A stretch of DNA of 64,000 nt from Modestobacter italicus (GCF_000306785.1 NC_017955.1:1364001-1428000); one strand, 5' to 3'. Shown: positions 35,176 through 43,990, counted from the first letter of the stretch. Numbers and translations are program-made. The notes: generated by a model not told the origin, from the sequence alone.

Positions 35176-36030
35176 ATGACCACGTCCACCACGCAGCTCA
35201 CCTTCGACCTCGGCGGCGACCTCACCGTCCACCGCCTCGGCTACGGCGCCATGCAGCTGACCGGTCCCGGTGTCTGGGGCGAGCCGGCCGACCGGGCCGG
35301 TGCCCTCGCCGTCGTCAAGGCCGCGCTCGAGCAGGGCGTCGACTTCATCGACACCGCGGACTCCTACGGCCCGCAGGTCAGCGAGCAGATCATCGCCGAG
35401 GCCGCCTTCCCGTACCCCGACGGGCTGGTCATCGCCACCAAGGCCGGCCTCACCCGCACCGGCCCGGGCGAGTGGCCGCCGGTGGGCCGCCCGGCCTACC
35501 TCAAGCAGCAGGTCGAGCTGTCGCTGCGCAACCTGAAGGTCGACCGGATCGACCTCATCCAGCTGCACCGCATCGACTCCGAGGTCCCGCTGGCCGACCA
35601 GCTCGGTGCCTTCGCCGAGCTGAAGGAGCAGGGCAAGGTCCGGCACATCGGCGTCTCTGAGGTCTCCGTCGAGGAGCTCCGGGCCGCCCAGGCGATCACG
35701 GAGATCGTCAGCGTGCAGAACCTCTACAACCTGACCAACCGGCAGAGCCAGGACGTGCTCGAGTACGCCGAGGCGCAGGGCATCGCCTTCATCCCGTGGT
35801 TCCCGATCGCCACCGGCGACCTGGCCAAGCCCGACAGCCCGGTCGCGGCGGTGGCGCAGGAGCTCGACGCCACACCGTCCCAGGTGGCGCTGGCCTGGCT
35901 GCTGCAGAAGTCGCCGGTCATCCTGCCCATCCCGGGCACCAAGTCCGTCGAGCACCTGACGGAGAACCTGGGCGCCGCCAGGCTGACCCTGTCCGCCGAC
36001 GACATGGCCAAGCTCGACGCCCTCGCCTGA
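35176..36030 (+). CDS. Aldo/keto reductase
   Basis: 284 residues. GDLTVHRLGYGAMQLTG, FIDTADSYGPQVSEQII (catalytic Asp, Tyr), IATKAGLTRTG (Lys), LIQLHRIDSE (His) and IPGTKSVEHLTENLGAA (NADPH 2'-phosphate loop) are present, so this copy has the complete Asp-Tyr-Lys-His set. It resembles the protein at 449-1339, and the two share the N-terminal TVHR-GYGAMQL block and the late cofactor loop. ATG 35176 has AGGAGG 6 nt upstream. A hairpin repeat starts at its stop. Confidence 0.9.
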   Translation: MTTSTTQLTFDLGGDLTVHRLGYGAMQLTGPGVWGEPADRAGALAVVKAALEQGVDFIDTADSYGPQVSEQIIAEAAFPYPDGLVIATKAGLTRTGPGEWPPVGRPAYLKQQVELSLRNLKVDRIDLIQLHRIDSEVPLADQLGAFAELKEQGKVRHIGVSEVSVEELRAAQAITEIVSVQNLYNLTNRQSQDVLEYAEAQGIAFIPWFPIATGDLAKPDSPVAAVAQELDATPSQVALAWLLQKSPVILPIPGTKSVEHLTENLGAARLTLSADDMAKLDALA

Positions 36031-36078
36031 CGAAGGACCCCGGACCCCCGGTCGCGATCGATGCGGCCGGGGGTCCAG
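36031..36078 (+). repeat. Stop-anchored repeat, copy 4 (different hairpin)
   Basis: Follows TGA 36028-36030 with CGAAGGACCCC, identical to copies 2 and 3 for that stretch, but the rest is its own hairpin: GGACCCCCGG with CCGGGGGTCC (36042-36075) around a 14-base loop. The 3' arm lies just before the acyl-CoA dehydrogenase ATG at 36080 and holds its only G-rich ribosome-binding candidate. It can end the aldo/keto reductase transcript and may also hinder initiation of the next gene. Confidence 0.6.
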
Positions 36079-36079
36079 C

Positions 36080-37243
36080 ATGTCCGGCATGGACGCTGAT
36101 GTCTTCGCCGAGGTCAAGGACGCCGTTCGCCGGCTGGTCCGCGAGGTCGTGGTGCCCCGCGAGGAGGAGATCGACCTCGACGACCGCATCCCCGATGAGC
36201 TGCGCAGCGCGGCCGCGGAGATGGGGCTGTTCGGCTACGCCCTGCCCGAGGAGCACGGCGGGCTCGGCGTCTCGATGAGCGAGGACGTGCAGCTGGCCTT
36301 CGAGTTCGGCTACACGACGCCGGCGTTCCGGTCGCTGTTCGGCACCAACAACGGCATCGCCGGTCAGGTCATCGCCCGGTTCGGCAGCGAGGAGCAGAAG
36401 AAGGCCTACCTGCCGCGGCTGGCCGCCGGCGAGCTGATCGGCTCGTTCGCGCTCACCGAGGCCGAGGCGGGCTCGGACCCGGCGGGCCTGCGCACCACCG
36501 CCCGGCGGGACGGCGACGGGTGGGTGATCACCGGCGGCAAGCGCTACATCACCAACGCGCCGATCGCCGACCTGTTCGTCGTCTTCGCCCGCAGCGACCC
36601 GCAGGAGAAGGGCGGCCGCGGCATCTCCAGCTTCGTCGTCGACGCGACCGCCCCCGGGGTGACGGTCGGGCCGCACGACAAGAAGATGGGCCAGTCCGGC
36701 GCCTGGACCGCCGAGGTCTTCTTCGACGACGTCCGGGTGCCCGCCGACGCCCTCATCGGCGAGGAGGGCCGCGGCTACGCCAAGGCGCTCACCGTGCTCT
36801 CCCGCGGCCGGCTGCACATCGCCGCGCTCTGCGTCGGGATGGCCCAGCGGGTGCTCGACGAGTCCGTCGCCTACGCAGCCACCGCCAAGCAGGGCGGCGC
36901 CCCCATCGGCCGGTTCCAGCTGGTGCAGGCGATGATCGCCGAGACCCACGCCGAGCTGCTCGCCGCCCGCAGCATGGTCCTCGACGTCGCCGCCCGCTAC
37001 GACTCGGGCGAGGACACCTCGGTGGGTCCGTCCTCGGCCAAGCTCTTCTGCAGCGAGATGGTCGGCCGGGCCACCGACCGCGCCGTCCAGGTGCACGGCG
37101 GGCTGGGCTACCTGCGGACAACCCCGGTCGAGCGCTTCTACCGCGACGCCCGGCTGTACCGCCTCTACGAGGGGACGAGCGAGGTGCAGAAGGTCATCAT
37201 CGGCGGCGCGCTGCTCCGCGCCGCCGGCATGCCCAAGCCCTGA
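36080..37243 (+). CDS. Acyl-CoA dehydrogenase
   Basis: 387 residues, FAD enzyme, first step of beta-oxidation or amino-acid-derived acyl-CoA catabolism. FALTEAEAGSDPAGLRTTA (FAD/substrate), YITNAPIADLFVVFAR, MGQSGAWTAEVFFDDVRVPADALIG, QVHGGLGYLRTTPVERFYRDARLYRLYEGTSE with the catalytic Glu E364. The position of the Glu is that of short/medium-chain types. Chain length not inferable. ATG 36080 or 36089 (MDADVF). A downstream inverted repeat holds its stop. Confidence 0.93.
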   Translation: MSGMDADVFAEVKDAVRRLVREVVVPREEEIDLDDRIPDELRSAAAEMGLFGYALPEEHGGLGVSMSEDVQLAFEFGYTTPAFRSLFGTNNGIAGQVIARFGSEEQKKAYLPRLAAGELIGSFALTEAEAGSDPAGLRTTARRDGDGWVITGGKRYITNAPIADLFVVFARSDPQEKGGRGISSFVVDATAPGVTVGPHDKKMGQSGAWTAEVFFDDVRVPADALIGEEGRGYAKALTVLSRGRLHIAALCVGMAQRVLDESVAYAATAKQGGAPIGRFQLVQAMIAETHAELLAARSMVLDVAARYDSGEDTSVGPSSAKLFCSEMVGRATDRAVQVHGGLGYLRTTPVERFYRDARLYRLYEGTSEVQKVIIGGALLRAAGMPKP

Positions 37244-37304
37244 CGGCCCCCTCGCAGGGGCCCGCCGCGAGCTCGCGAGTGGTGGGGGGCGAGGGGGTCC
37301 TTCC
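37244..37304 (-). repeat. Stop-anchored hairpin repeat, copy 5 (between convergent stops)
   Basis: Read on the minus strand it follows the epimerase TGA (37305-37307) with GGAAGGACCCCCTCGCCCC and ends in GCGAGGGGGCC next to the acyl-CoA dehydrogenase TGA (37241-37243). Outer stem CCCCCTCGC / GCGAGGGGG, inner C/G arms around the CGCGAGCTCGCG centre. It fills the whole space between the two stops and would terminate from both sides. Confidence 0.75.
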
Positions 37305-38384
37305 TCAGGCGGGGGTGTGCTCGGGGCCGGTGCCGGGGTGGAGCAGCGGGCCCGTGTGGCCCGCGCCGCTGCCCAGCGCCGCGACGAACTCCCGCAGCAG
37401 GTCGCCGCCGTTGTGCGTGGCCCGCCAGCCGAGCAGAGAGCGCGCGCGGGTGGTGTCCAGCGGCGGCACCCCGATGCCGAGGTCCAGCCAGCCGGGCTCG
37501 ATCTGCAGCACGTGGGCCAGGAAGGCGGCCTGCATCCCGGTGCGCAGCACGACCGCGGGCACCGGCACCCGGCGGACCCCGAGCGCGTGCGCGATCCCGT
37601 CGGCGTCGAAGTTCGGGGGCGCGGAGAAGTTGAACGCGCCCGGCGCCTGCCGGTCGAGGATGCGGGCGATCCCGTCGGCGACGTCGTCGCTGTGCACGAA
37701 GCCCAGGTGCAGCGAGCTCGGCAGCGGCAGCGGCAGCAGCTTGGCCACCGCCCCCGGCACCGCCCGGGCCGCGGGGAACAGCAGCGGCCCGAGGAAGTAC
37801 CGGCCGATCTCGCTGGCCGCGTCGGGCTGCAGCACCAGGGTGGGCCGGGTGACCGAGACGGTCGTCGTCGGGTGCTCCGCGGCGAAGGCGGCGACCATCT
37901 GCTCGCACTCGACCTTCTGCCGGCTGTACTGCGAGCTGGGCACACCGGTGGCGGGCCAGTCCTCGCCGACCGGGTGCACCTGCGGCCCGGCGGCGTAGGT
38001 GCCGATCGAGGACATGTGCACGACGTGCGGCACCCCGGCCGCGCCGGCCGCGGCGAGCACCCGCCGGGTGCCCTCGATGTTCACCGCGTGCAGCAGGTCG
38101 GGCTGCCGGTCGGGGATGAGCGCCCAGGCCAGATGGACGACCGCGTCGGCGCCGGCGAGGAACTCGGCGAGCACCGGCTCGCTGTCCGGGGAGCCGAGGT
38201 CGGCGGTCGTCCAGCGGACCCCGGCGTACGGCTCGGTCTCCGGCGGACGGCGCCGGGCCAGCCCGCGCACCTCGCCCACGCCCGCGTCGGCGAGGGCGCG
38301 CAGCAGGGCCGTGCCCACGTTGCCGCTGGCGCCGGTGACGGCCACGGTCATGCCCGGGAGGAGTCCGCTGGTCAGCTCAGCCAT
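37305..38384 (-). CDS. NAD-dependent epimerase/dehydratase family protein (extended SDR)
   Basis: 359 residues from ATG 38384 (GTG 38390 also fits). Nucleotide motif VTGASGNVGTALL, VHLAWALIPD, catalytic HMSSIGTY and YSRQK (Tyr/Lys). The long C-terminal half resembles actinobacterial epimerases of unknown substrate rather than sugar-nucleotide enzymes: LGFVHSDDVADGI and NFSAPPNFDADGIAHALG. The stop lies inside the convergent hairpin repeat. The winged-helix gene lies 30 nt upstream on the same strand. Confidence 0.88.
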   Translation of the reverse strand: MAELTSGLLPGMTVAVTGASGNVGTALLRALADAGVGEVRGLARRRPPETEPYAGVRWTTADLGSPDSEPVLAEFLAGADAVVHLAWALIPDRQPDLLHAVNIEGTRRVLAAAGAAGVPHVVHMSSIGTYAAGPQVHPVGEDWPATGVPSSQYSRQKVECEQMVAAFAAEHPTTTVSVTRPTLVLQPDAASEIGRYFLGPLLFPAARAVPGAVAKLLPLPLPSSLHLGFVHSDDVADGIARILDRQAPGAFNFSAPPNFDADGIAHALGVRRVPVPAVVLRTGMQAAFLAHVLQIEPGWLDLGIGVPPLDTTRARSLLGWRATHNGGDLLREFVAALGSGAGHTGPLLHPGTGPEHTPA

Positions 38385-38414
38385 GGTCACCCGCTACCCG
38401 GACACGCACACCGC

Positions 38415-39500
38415 TCAACCGCTGACCTCCACCCCGGCCAGCCGGCTCCCGCGGACGGCGGCCAGCCGGCCGGCCTGCTCCTCCAGCGCGGCACGCGGGA
38501 CCTCGGACCACGGCTCGACCAGCACGGTCAGCTGGTCACCGCGCTTGCGGGGCCGCCACGTGCCGGCGACCTCACCGTCGACCAGCACCGCGCCGGGGCG
38601 GCCGAGGGTGCGCCAGAGGTCCTTGGCACGCACCCCGTCGGGCACCAGCAGCGCGCGGTCCCGGGTCTGCAGGTAGGGGTCGAACGGGCCGAGCAGCCGG
38701 GTGCTGCGGGCCGGGCCGGCCTGCAGCCGGTCGAGGTCGGCGGCCAGCGCCCACCGCCGCTCGCCGGCCACGGTGACCTCGACGGCGTCCTCGGGCCAGT
38801 GCGCCGTCACGTCCTTGACCGCCGCGTCCAGGTAGCCGGCGACCTGCTGGCGGGTGGCGGGCCCGTGCAGCCGCAGGTAGCCCCGGACGACGTCCAGGTG
38901 CTCGGGCACCGACGCGGCCGGCCGGAAGCCGGGGATCGGCCGGAGCACCGGGGGAGAGGTGTCCGGCTGCAGCTCCAGCCCGGCGCGCAGCGCGGCGAGC
39001 CGGAACGGCTGCTCGTACACGTGCGTGGCCGCGCACGGCCGGCAGTACCGGAGGTAGGGCGGGTCCACCATCGCGGTGAGCTGCCGGGACATCTCGCCCT
39101 TGACCGTCGGGGCGGTGACCACCTCCCGCATCGCCGCCGCGACCGTGTCCAGCGCGGTCAGGACGGGGATGCCGGCGGCCTTGAGCGGCGCCGCGGCGTC
39201 GAACACCCGCTTCGCCGCGTCGGCGTCGGAGAACGGCGCCGTCGCCGCGGCCACCCCGGGGAGGTCGGCCCGGCGGTACAGGTGCGGGGCGCCGCGGAGG
39301 GTCCACACCAGCGCCAGGTCCGCGGGGTCCGGGTCGTCGACGCCGCGGACCGCCAGCGCCCAGCGGCCGGCGTCGGCGCCGGTGTCCTGCACGCCGAGGT
39401 CGAGGACGGCGGTGTCGGCGAGCGTGCCCGCCGTCCGGTCCAGCTGCTGGGCGCGCACGCGGAAGCCGAGCACGTCCGCTCGGGTCAGCTCCACGGCCAC
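38415..39500 (-). CDS. Winged-helix DNA-binding domain protein (HTH_42/AlkZ-like)
   Basis: 361 residues. The N-terminus FRVRAQQLDRT and ALVWTLRGAPHLYRRADLP, later SRQLTAMVDPPYLRYCRPCAATHVYEQPF and LLGPFDPYLQTRDRALLVP, are hallmarks of the YcaQ/AlkZ-related winged-helix family; some members are DNA glycosylases that unhook alkylation cross-links. The QQL at the N-terminus sits where AlkZ has its QxQ/QxD catalytic motif, but equivalence is not proven. GTG 39500 has TACGGT 6 nt upstream (leaderless). Confidence 0.82.
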   Translation of the reverse strand: MAVELTRADVLGFRVRAQQLDRTAGTLADTAVLDLGVQDTGADAGRWALAVRGVDDPDPADLALVWTLRGAPHLYRRADLPGVAAATAPFSDADAAKRVFDAAAPLKAAGIPVLTALDTVAAAMREVVTAPTVKGEMSRQLTAMVDPPYLRYCRPCAATHVYEQPFRLAALRAGLELQPDTSPPVLRPIPGFRPAASVPEHLDVVRGYLRLHGPATRQQVAGYLDAAVKDVTAHWPEDAVEVTVAGERRWALAADLDRLQAGPARSTRLLGPFDPYLQTRDRALLVPDGVRAKDLWRTLGRPGAVLVDGEVAGTWRPRKRGDQLTVLVEPWSEVPRAALEEQAGRLAAVRGSRLAGVEVSG

Positions 39501-39528
39501 CCCGACACCGTAGGGCCGCCCACCGACG

Positions 39529-40362
39529 TCAGGAGGAGGTGCGGACGTGCGCGGTGACCAGCTCCCCGGTGCGCTCGGCGGCCAGCTCGGGGATCCAGTG
39601 GTTGACGTCCTCGAGCACCTCCAGGGTGTAGGGCGCGTCGACGAAGCCGGCGGTCGCCTCGGTGGCGGCCCGGCCCAGGAAGGCGTCGGCGGCACCCCAC
39701 ACGTGCAGCGTCGGCACCCGCACTCTGCCCAGCGGCGTCCGGGCCCCGTAGGGCAGCGCCCGGTACCAGTTCAGCGCGGCGGTCAGCGCACCCGGCTGCT
39801 GCATCCGGGCGACGTAGGAGTCGACGAGGTCCGGCGGCAGACCGCCCGAGCGCAGCACCCGCCGCAGCGCCGCGCCGTTGCCCGCCAGCAGCACGGCCTC
39901 GGGGACCGCCGGCAGCTGGAGCAGGCCGACGTAGGACGAGCGCAGCGCCTGGTCGCTGTGCACCAGGGCCTGGCTCATCGCGGCCGGGTGCGGCACCGAC
40001 AGCGCGGTCAGGGTGCGCACCCGCCACGGGTGCCAGCCGGCCAGCGCCCACGCCACGATGCCGCCCCAGTCATGCCCGACGACGTGCGCGCTCGGCAGCC
40101 CGGCGGCGTCGAGCAGCGCCAGCACGTCGTCCACCACCTCCCGCAGGGCGTAGGCCGACCGGCCCTCCGGCCGGGCGCGGGGGGAGTAGCCGCGCTGGTC
40201 GGGGGCGAGCGTGCGCAGCCCGGCCGAGTGCAGCACCGGGCTCAGCCGGTCGAACGCCGAGGAGTCCTGCGGGAAGCCGTGCAGCAGGACGACGGGCACG
40301 CCGTCGGCCGGCCCGGAGTCACGGACGTCGAAGACGAGGCCGCCGCGGGAGAAGCTGTCCAT
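39529..40362 (-). CDS. Alpha/beta hydrolase, epoxide-hydrolase-like
   Basis: 277 residues. VVLLHGFPQDSSAFD (oxyanion loop), APDQRGYSPRARP, nucleophile Asp in VVGHDWGGIVAW and catalytic His in EDVNHWIPE, with a helical lid including ALNWYRALPYG. Asp as nucleophile and HGFP-Q point to the epoxide hydrolase/haloalkane dehalogenase branch. Substrate unknown. ATG 40362; upstream 90 nt leads to the divergent idi gene. Confidence 0.88.
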   Translation of the reverse strand: MDSFSRGGLVFDVRDSGPADGVPVVLLHGFPQDSSAFDRLSPVLHSAGLRTLAPDQRGYSPRARPEGRSAYALREVVDDVLALLDAAGLPSAHVVGHDWGGIVAWALAGWHPWRVRTLTALSVPHPAAMSQALVHSDQALRSSYVGLLQLPAVPEAVLLAGNGAALRRVLRSGGLPPDLVDSYVARMQQPGALTAALNWYRALPYGARTPLGRVRVPTLHVWGAADAFLGRAATEATAGFVDAPYTLEVLEDVNHWIPELAAERTGELVTAHVRTSS

Positions 40363-40452
40363 GCACCCACCCTGCCCGGTGCACGGGGCCCGCGCACCCG
40401 GCGTCCGGGGCCGTCCGCGCACGCCCCGCACGCGTCGGGGACGATGGAGGGC

Positions 40453-40995
40453 GTGGTGGCATCCCCGACGGCAGAGCTGATCGTCCTGGTCGACGAGCAC
40501 GGGACGGCGATCGGCGCGATGCCGAAGCCGCTGGTCCACCACGGCGAGACACCGCTGCACCGGGCCTTCTCCGCCTACCTGTTCGACGACGAGGGCCGGC
40601 TGCTGGTCACCCGTCGGGCGGAGACGAAGGCGACCTTCCCGGGCATGTGGACCAACACGGTGTGCGGGCACCCCGCGCCGGGGGAGGGCGACGCCGCGGC
40701 GATCGCCCGGCGGGCCGACTACGAACTGGGGCTCGGCGTGGCCGACCTGCGGCCCGCGGTGCCCTCCTACCGGTACCGGGCGGAGTTCCGCGGCGTGGTG
40801 GAGAACGAGATCTGCCCGGTGTACCTGGGGCGGTTCACCGGCACCCCCCAGCCCGACCCGACCGAGGTCGGGGCGTGGGAGCTGCTGGACTGGGCCACAT
40901 TCCGCGACCGGCAGGAGGCCCAGCAGCACGACGACTGGTCCCCGTGGTGCCGCGAGCAGGCCCGGCTCATCGAGGCCGCCGGCCTGGTGCCCTAG
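40453..40995 (+). CDS. idi: Isopentenyl-diphosphate delta-isomerase, type 1
   Basis: Interconverts IPP and DMAPP for isoprenoids. 180 residues: Nudix-like fold with HRAFSAYLFDDEGRLLVTRR, TNTVCGHPAPGE (catalytic Cys; metal His), RRADYELGLG and VENEICPVYLG (catalytic Glu). GTG 40453 has GACGAT 7 nt before it; GTG 40456 with GGAGG 5 nt upstream or ATG 40444 are alternatives. The other isoprenoid genes are not in the window. Confidence 0.93.
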   Translation: MVASPTAELIVLVDEHGTAIGAMPKPLVHHGETPLHRAFSAYLFDDEGRLLVTRRAETKATFPGMWTNTVCGHPAPGEGDAAAIARRADYELGLGVADLRPAVPSYRYRAEFRGVVENEICPVYLGRFTGTPQPDPTEVGAWELLDWATFRDRQEAQQHDDWSPWCREQARLIEAAGLVP

Positions 40996-41004
40996 CGGGA
41001 CCGT

Positions 41005-41955
41005 TCAGGCGTTGACGACGAGGCGGACGGTGCAGCCGTCGCCGGAGTCGTCGGCCGGCGACGCGGTCAGGCTGTCGACCGAGCGGCGGGCCAGCCACAG
41101 CCCCATCCCGCCGACGGCCATGTCCCCGTGGGCCGGGCCGTAGCCGACCAGCGGGTCGTCGAAGCACGCGCCGTGGTCGGTGATGGCGCACAGCAGCCGC
41201 TCCGGCGTGCACCACAGCCGCACGTCGACCGGCGGGATCCCGTGCTCGGCGGCGTTGGCGGTGACCTCGTCGATGGCCAGCACGAAGTCCTGCGCGGCGT
41301 CGGCGGACAGCGCGCTCTCGGCCAGCACCCGGTTCAGCGCCCGGCGCAGCACCCGCATGTCGTCGAGGTCGACCATGGCCAGGGTGGGCTCGGTGGCCTC
41401 GAGCGGGTCGGGCAGCCCGGCCCGCTGCAGGTCCCGGAGCAGGTCGGCGGGGGCCCGGTAGCCGGGGCTGGGCACCAGGCCCTCGGCGGTGAGCAGCCAG
41501 GGGTGGGTCGCCCGGGCGGCCGCGGCGGTGTCCGCGGTCTCGCCGCCGGCCATCAGGCAGAGGTGGTCGACCGGCCGCGCGGCCAGCACGTGGTTGAGCA
41601 GCGCCTCGGTCTGCAGCCACGCCGAGGCGTCGTCCTGGCGGCCGGGGCCGGTGACCAGGTGCAGGCGGCGACCGTCACCGGGCAGGTCGCGGTCGATGAG
41701 GTCGGCCATCGCGGCGAGCGCGGCTGGCGGGCGGTCCTCCTGCGGCTCGGCCGGGACGACGTGGACCTGCCGGTCGCTGCCCAGCACGGCGGCCAGGGCG
41801 GTGGCCATCGCATCGGGGCAGGCGAGCACCACCGGTTCCCCCGCGGCGAGCGCGCTCTGCAGGAACGGCCCCACCAGGGTGGCGACGTCCTCACGGTCGT
41901 TCATCACGTAGCCGACGTGCCGGTACACCTGCTGGTCCTGGCTCTGCTGCACCAC
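41005..41955 (-). CDS. MEDS sensor domain plus HATPase (anti-sigma type) protein
   Basis: 316 residues. N-terminal MEDS domain (HVGYVMNDREDVATLVGPFLQSALAAGEPVVLACP...; HLCLMAGGETADTAAAARATHPWL) joined to a C-terminal HATPase_c_2 fold: FVLAIDEVTANAAEHGIPPVDV (N box) and GGMGLWLARRSVDSLTAS (G box). MEDS domains bind small hydrocarbons or act in redox-like sensing in DcmR; this fusion is frequent in actinobacteria and probably acts in a sigma-factor partner switch. GTG 41955 (AGGGG upstream). No sigma factor or antagonist gene is adjacent. Confidence 0.85.
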   Translation of the reverse strand: MVQQSQDQQVYRHVGYVMNDREDVATLVGPFLQSALAAGEPVVLACPDAMATALAAVLGSDRQVHVVPAEPQEDRPPAALAAMADLIDRDLPGDGRRLHLVTGPGRQDDASAWLQTEALLNHVLAARPVDHLCLMAGGETADTAAAARATHPWLLTAEGLVPSPGYRAPADLLRDLQRAGLPDPLEATEPTLAMVDLDDMRVLRRALNRVLAESALSADAAQDFVLAIDEVTANAAEHGIPPVDVRLWCTPERLLCAITDHGACFDDPLVGYGPAHGDMAVGGMGLWLARRSVDSLTASPADDSGDGCTVRLVVNA

Positions 41956-42086
41956 GGAGCCCCTGTTCCTGTCGGTTGCTTCGACACCACTCCCTGTGCC
42001 CACTGAGGCGCGTGGGACACATGGGTCACCCAGGTCACAGCGGCGCGGCGCGTTTCGGGCCTCCGGTGGCGGGACAGCGACAGGGG

Positions 42087-43133
42087 GTGAGCCCGCTCGC
42101 GGACGACCTGACAGCCCCGGCGGGGCCCCGGGAGGGCTGCCCGAAGCGGATGGTGTTCGGGCCCTGCGGCGGCGTCCGGGACGACGGCCGGTGCGAGGTC
42201 GCCGAGCACGCCTGCGTCTTCCTGGCCCCGCCGCTGCCCCGCTGGACCGGCCCCACCCTGCCGGCGCCCGCACCCCGGCCGGGCGGGTTGCTGGACCGAG
42301 CCCGCACCCGGCCCGTCGTGCTCGCCGACCTCACCGTGGCGCCCTTCGACCCGGCGTCGGTGCGGTCGGTGGTGGGCACCCTGGCGCCGGTCAGCGACGG
42401 CCTGCTCGTCGGTGAGCACCAGGGCCGGCCCGACCTGCCGCCCACCCTGATGGCGCAGGAGGTGCTCGCCGCCGGGGGCCGGCCGTGGACGACGCTGGCC
42501 TGCCGCGACCGCAACCGGCTGGTGCTCGAGCAGGAGCTCGCCGGGCTGGCCGCCGTCGGGGTCGACGGGGTGCTCTGCGTGACCGGCGACGGCCGGCGGG
42601 CCGGCGCGCGCCCGGAGGTGACGTCGGTCTTCGACCTCGACGGCACCCGGCTGACGGCGCTGGCGACCGCCCTGGGGCTGTCTGCGGCGGTGGCGGAGTC
42701 GCCGGACGCGCCGCCGGTGCCGCAGCGGCCGGCCCGGGTCGCGCAGAAGCAGCGCGCCGGGGCCCAGCTCTGCGTGCTCAACCACGTCGGCAGCGCGGCC
42801 CGGCTCACCGAGTTCCTCGCCGCGGCGCGGGCCGCCGGGGCGACGCTGCCGTTCGTCGCGGCGGTCGCCGTCTACACCGACGAGCGGTCCGCCCGGGTGC
42901 TGCAGCGGTTCCCCGGCCTGCACCTGGACGACGACCAGGTCGAGCGCGTGCTCACCGCCCCGGACACGGTCGCCGCCGGCATCGAGGCGGCGGTCGCCGA
43001 GGCGCGGGCGCTGCTCGCGGTGCCGGGGGTGGTCGGGGTGAACCTGTCGGGGCTCGCCTCGGCGCACGGCGAGGAGACGGCGGCAGCGGTCAAGGCCGAG
43101 GTGGCCACGAGGATCCGGGAGGGCGTCGCGTGA
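42087..43133 (+). CDS. Methylene-THF reductase-like protein with N-terminal MetV-like zinc motif
   Basis: 348 residues. The N-terminus CPKRMVFGPCGGVRDDGRCEVAEHAC matches the MTHFR C-terminal/MetV domain, which carries Cys ligands in acetogen MetV. A TIM-barrel region of the MetF type follows (PVVLADLTVAPFDPASVRSV... GVDGVLCVTGDGRRAGARPEVTSVFDLDGT... GTxxL; LPFVAAVAVYTDERSARVLQRF; GVVGVNLSGLAS), with the CVTGDG segment of MetF proteins. So a MetV-like and a MetF-like part are fused. Folate binding is inferred. GTG 42087 has G-rich bases directly upstream; the start is uncertain. Overlaps the next gene (GTGA). Confidence 0.75.
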   Translation: MSPLADDLTAPAGPREGCPKRMVFGPCGGVRDDGRCEVAEHACVFLAPPLPRWTGPTLPAPAPRPGGLLDRARTRPVVLADLTVAPFDPASVRSVVGTLAPVSDGLLVGEHQGRPDLPPTLMAQEVLAAGGRPWTTLACRDRNRLVLEQELAGLAAVGVDGVLCVTGDGRRAGARPEVTSVFDLDGTRLTALATALGLSAAVAESPDAPPVPQRPARVAQKQRAGAQLCVLNHVGSAARLTEFLAAARAAGATLPFVAAVAVYTDERSARVLQRFPGLHLDDDQVERVLTAPDTVAAGIEAAVAEARALLAVPGVVGVNLSGLASAHGEETAAAVKAEVATRIREGVA

Positions 43134-43894
43134 GCGAGCTGGCGAGCGAGGCGATGGAGTCCGAGTTCGGCACCGTCGCCGGCTGGACCGAGGAGGCGGT
43201 GCTCGCGCTGGGGCCCGAGCACGCCGTCCCGGCCGGCTGCCGGGGCAGCGGGAGCGAGGGGGCGCTGCGCTGGCTGGCCGACGCCCTCGCCGTCCGGCCC
43301 GGGGACAGGGTGCTCGACTCCGGCGCCGGGGTCGGCGGCCCGGCCGGCTGGCTGGCCGCCGAGCGCGGGGTGCGGCCGGTCTGCGCGGAGCCGATGGCCC
43401 CGGCGGTGCACGCCGGCCGGACGCTGTTCGGGCTGCCGTCGGTGGTCGCGCTGAGCCAGGCGCTGCCCTTCGCCGACGACGCGTTCGACGCAGCGTGGTG
43501 CCTCGGCGTGCTGTGCACCACCGAGGAGAAGGCAGCCCTGGTCGCCGAGCTGCGCCGGGTCCTGGTCGACGGCGGCCGGCTGGGCCTGCTGGTCTTCGTC
43601 GCCGACGAGCCGCTCCCGCCGCCGCTGCCGGAGGGCAACAGCTTCCCCACCTCCGACGAGGTGAGCCGGCTGCTGGGCGAGGCCGGCTTCCGGGTCACCG
43701 GCACCGCCGAGGCCGACCTCGCCGACAGCCCGCCGGAGTGGAAGGCCCGGGCGGACGCCGTCGACGCCGAGGTGCAGCGCCGGCACGGCGACGACCCCGC
43801 CTGGGCCGAGGCCGAGGAGCAGTCCGGCCGCGTCGGCCGGCTGCTCGGCTCCGGGGCGCTGCGCCCCCGCCTGGTCTCCGCGGTCGCCACCTGA
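43130..43894 (+). CDS. SAM-dependent methyltransferase
   Basis: 254 residues, class I fold: VLDSGAGVGGPAGWLAAERGVRPVCAEP (motif I, with SAG instead of the usual GxGxG start), ALSQALPFADDAFDAAWCLGVLCTTEEKAALVAELRRVL and LVDGGRLGLLVF. GTG 43130 overlaps the MTHFR-like gene by 4 nt, so the two products are made together; a role in one-carbon transfer is an inference. A hairpin repeat begins at its stop. Confidence 0.85.
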   Translation: MSELASEAMESEFGTVAGWTEEAVLALGPEHAVPAGCRGSGSEGALRWLADALAVRPGDRVLDSGAGVGGPAGWLAAERGVRPVCAEPMAPAVHAGRTLFGLPSVVALSQALPFADDAFDAAWCLGVLCTTEEKAALVAELRRVLVDGGRLGLLVFVADEPLPPPLPEGNSFPTSDEVSRLLGEAGFRVTGTAEADLADSPPEWKARADAVDAEVQRRHGDDPAWAEAEEQSGRVGRLLGSGALRPRLVSAVAT

Positions 43895-43952
43895 GGAAGG
43901 ACCCCCTCCTCCTCACCCCTCGCAGGCTCGGGGCGAGCCTCTGGAGGGGGCC
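43895..43952 (+). repeat. Stop-anchored hairpin repeat, copy 6
   Basis: After TGA 43892-43894 comes GGAAGGACCCCCTCC; CACCCCTCGCAGGCTCGGGG (43916-43932 region) is shared exactly with copy 2. The outer stem CCCCCTCC pairs with GGAGGGGG near 43950. Typical end of the MTHFR-like/methyltransferase operon. Confidence 0.75.
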
Positions 43953-43990
43953 GGGGGCATGGTGCGGGACGACGCGGTGTTGCAGGGGCC

